Assembly: GCA_052146895.1 (NCBI GenBank)
Contig: JBKQLZ010000294.1
Location: forward strand, 1-14,604
Direction of reading: 5' to 3'
From: Palsa-601 sp052146895
GTDB lineage: Bacteria; Actinomycetota; Acidimicrobiia; Acidimicrobiales; Bog-793
Length of the DNA: 14,604 nucleotides
Shown here: positions 13,486-14,604 of the stretch, piece after piece
Layout of the letters: every line of letters starts with the position of its first letter
Numbering within the stretch: the first letter of the stretch is position 1
The notes under the pieces: model-generated
What the model was told of the DNA's origin: nothing
The model's input: the letters and a program-made list of their open reading frames with translations, nothing else
The model's database searches: none
Made by a program: the position numbers and the translations under genes

Positions 13486-14604
13486 TGGGGCCGGGTACCC
13501 GCGGCGCGGAACCGGTAAGGGGCGTAGGCGCCTCCGAGCTTCACCGACCCCGGCGGGGAGTCATGGGTGAACTTGGGCGCTTCCCCCACGGCGATGGTGG
13601 TCTGCGGGGCGATGATTGCGTTTGCGACGTTCTCGGTCGCCACGGTGAACTTGTAGGTGCCGGCAGTCGTCGGCGTACCGGTGAGGGCGCCTGTGCTGGT
13701 GTTGAGCTTGAGCCCCGGTGGCAGTTCGCCCGCGGCAGCGAGGTAGGTCGGTGCCGGCTCCCCAGCGAGCGCGGTGGCCGCGTAGTTGTAGCTGTAGGAC
13801 TCCCCGATCGTCGCCGAGGAAGGCGGCGTGTCGGCGGTGAAGGTCGGAGGCGGTGCGTACACCGTTACGCCGATCGGGATGTAAAGACCCGTTCCGACTG
13901 TCCTCTGTGGACCCGAGCTCGGGACCTCCACGAGCGCGTCGTAGTCAGCGATGTAGAGGTTGCCCGTTGCGCCGAGCGCCACGGAGTCGGGCTGGTTGAG
14001 GTTGCTCCCGACCTCGAAGGGACCCCTGAACCCGTTTGTCCGCCAGACCTCGTTGTCACCCATGTCGGCGTAGTAGATGTTGTCCCCGGCGTTGAGCGCG
14101 ATGCCGGCCGGCTCGTCGAGATTGGTCGCCTGGTTCAACTGCGAGCCCCCGGCCTGTTCCACGACCACCCGGTTGTTCCCGAAGTCCGCGATGAAGACGT
14201 CGCCGAGGTCGTCTACCGCCACGTCGGTCGGGTCACTCAGGCCGCTGGTGGGGACTGTCGTCCTCGTGCCCGACGGCGACACCTCGACGACGGTGCTCGC
14301 CCCGGTGTCGGCGATGAAGACGTCGCCGGAGTTGTCGACCGCTACGCCTATCGGCCATTCGAGGCCTGTGGCGATCGTCTTTTGGGATCCCCCGCCCGTC
14401 GGGACCTCGACGACTTCGTTGTCGCCCTCATTGGCTATGTAGAGGTTCCCGCTGTCGTCGAGAGCGAGGCCTGCCGGATCACTCAGTCCCGTTCCGACGC
14501 TTTGTTGCGGTCCCCCGTTGGGAGGTATCTCGATCACCTGGTTGTCGGCGTCGCTAACGAACACGGTGCCGGCTTCGACGCCGGTAATCGTGACCGTGGT
14601 GGCC
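13377..14604 (-). CDS. NHL six-bladed beta-propeller plus putative-Ig domain protein, 5' end beyond window, frameshifted near its 3' end
   Basis: The frame is open from the right edge; GTG 14564 is only an internal candidate start, so the N-terminus and any signal peptide are probably outside the window. Six NHL-type blades are visible, each with a strand of the form (L/V)(Y/F)(I/V)(A/S)D: VFVSDADN, LYIANEGD, VFIADTGA, VFIADFGN, IYYADMGD and LYIADYDA. The first blade lacks its leading strand and the closing segment GLYIPIGVTV can supply it, the usual velcro closure of a six-bladed ring. A putative-Ig domain follows (GESYSYNY ... ELPPGLKL ... TGTPTTAGTYKFTV), then the start of a second. That domain loses frame at 13498-13500, and the remaining sequence to the stop at 13377 is nonsense rich in Arg and Ser. 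NHL propellers usually bind proteins or carbohydrates. It is the first gene of the operon in view. Confidence 0.75.
   Translation of the reverse strand, partial: ATTVTITGVEAGTVFVSDADNQVIEIPPNGGPQQSVGTGLSDPAGLALDDSGNLYIANEGDNEVVEVPTGGGSQKTIATGLEWPIGVAVDNSGDVFIADTGASTVVEVSPSGTRTTVPTSGLSDPTDVAVDDLGDVFIADFGNNRVVVEQAGGSQLNQATNLDEPAGIALNAGDNIYYADMGDNEVWRTNGFRGPFEVGSNLNQPDSVALGATGNLYIADYDALVEVPSSGPQRTVGTGLYIPIGVTVYAPPPTFTADTPPSSATIGESYSYNYAATALAGEPAPTYLAAAGELPPGLKLNTSTGALTGTPTTAGTYKFTVATENVANAIIAPQTTIAVGEAPKFTHDSPPGSVKLGGAYAPYRFRAAGTRPQCSRSRAGLSHRASRSTRRQGCSRASRRRRAGSTSS

Overview
The window is high-GC DNA with actinobacterial character: strong G/C at third codon positions, ATGA/GTGA-coupled genes, a Tat-signal protein, and secreted proteins built from paired-Cys repeats, NHL repeats and Ig-like modules. 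An Acidimicrobiia-like actinobacterium is my best guess, but no marker gene is present to prove it.

Right and centre (14604 down to 1877, minus strand): one tightly packed operon of five large genes, entering from beyond the right edge. In transcription order it encodes: (1) an NHL six-bladed propeller protein with two putative-Ig domains, interrupted by an apparent 1-base deletion at 13498-13500; (2) a 309-aa Tat-signal protein; (3) an 897-aa protein ending in a glycine-rich all-beta region; (4) a 1724-aa protein with a Pro-rich hinge; (5) an 823-aa secreted protein with 14 Cys-paired ~41-aa repeats and two Ig-like domains. The junctions are -4, -4, +16 and +6 nt, so translation is probably coupled. 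Proteins 2-4 carry motifs that I recall, from memory only, from very large uncharacterised bacterial proteins. Here that architecture seems split over three consecutive genes. I know of no assigned function, and this operon is the best candidate in the window for an undescribed system. Only protein 2 of this trio has a recognisable export signal, which suggests joint export or assembly.

Left-centre (about 791-1974, plus strand): a truncated two-gene module, convergent with the operon. It holds the C-terminal part of a GT2 (DPM1-like) glycosyltransferase, overlapping by ATGA the N-terminal part of an extended SDR/NAD-epimerase. The glycosyltransferase has lost its N-terminus. The SDR is cut at the base where the stop codon of operon gene 5 begins. 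This is a rearrangement scar or an assembly join.

Left (450-790): a short non-coding stretch with a good -35/-10 promoter for the leftmost gene and a tRNA-like 3' half ending in CCA at 603-651, perhaps the remnant of an integration site.

Left edge (449 to 1, minus strand): a secreted collagen-like protein, open at its C-terminus. Its Gly-X-Y region is dominated by Gly-Ala-Gln triplets and is almost free of proline. Apart from the two truncated enzymes, everything codes for secreted, repeat-rich or beta-rich structural or recognition proteins, so the locus looks devoted to the cell surface or extracellular space.
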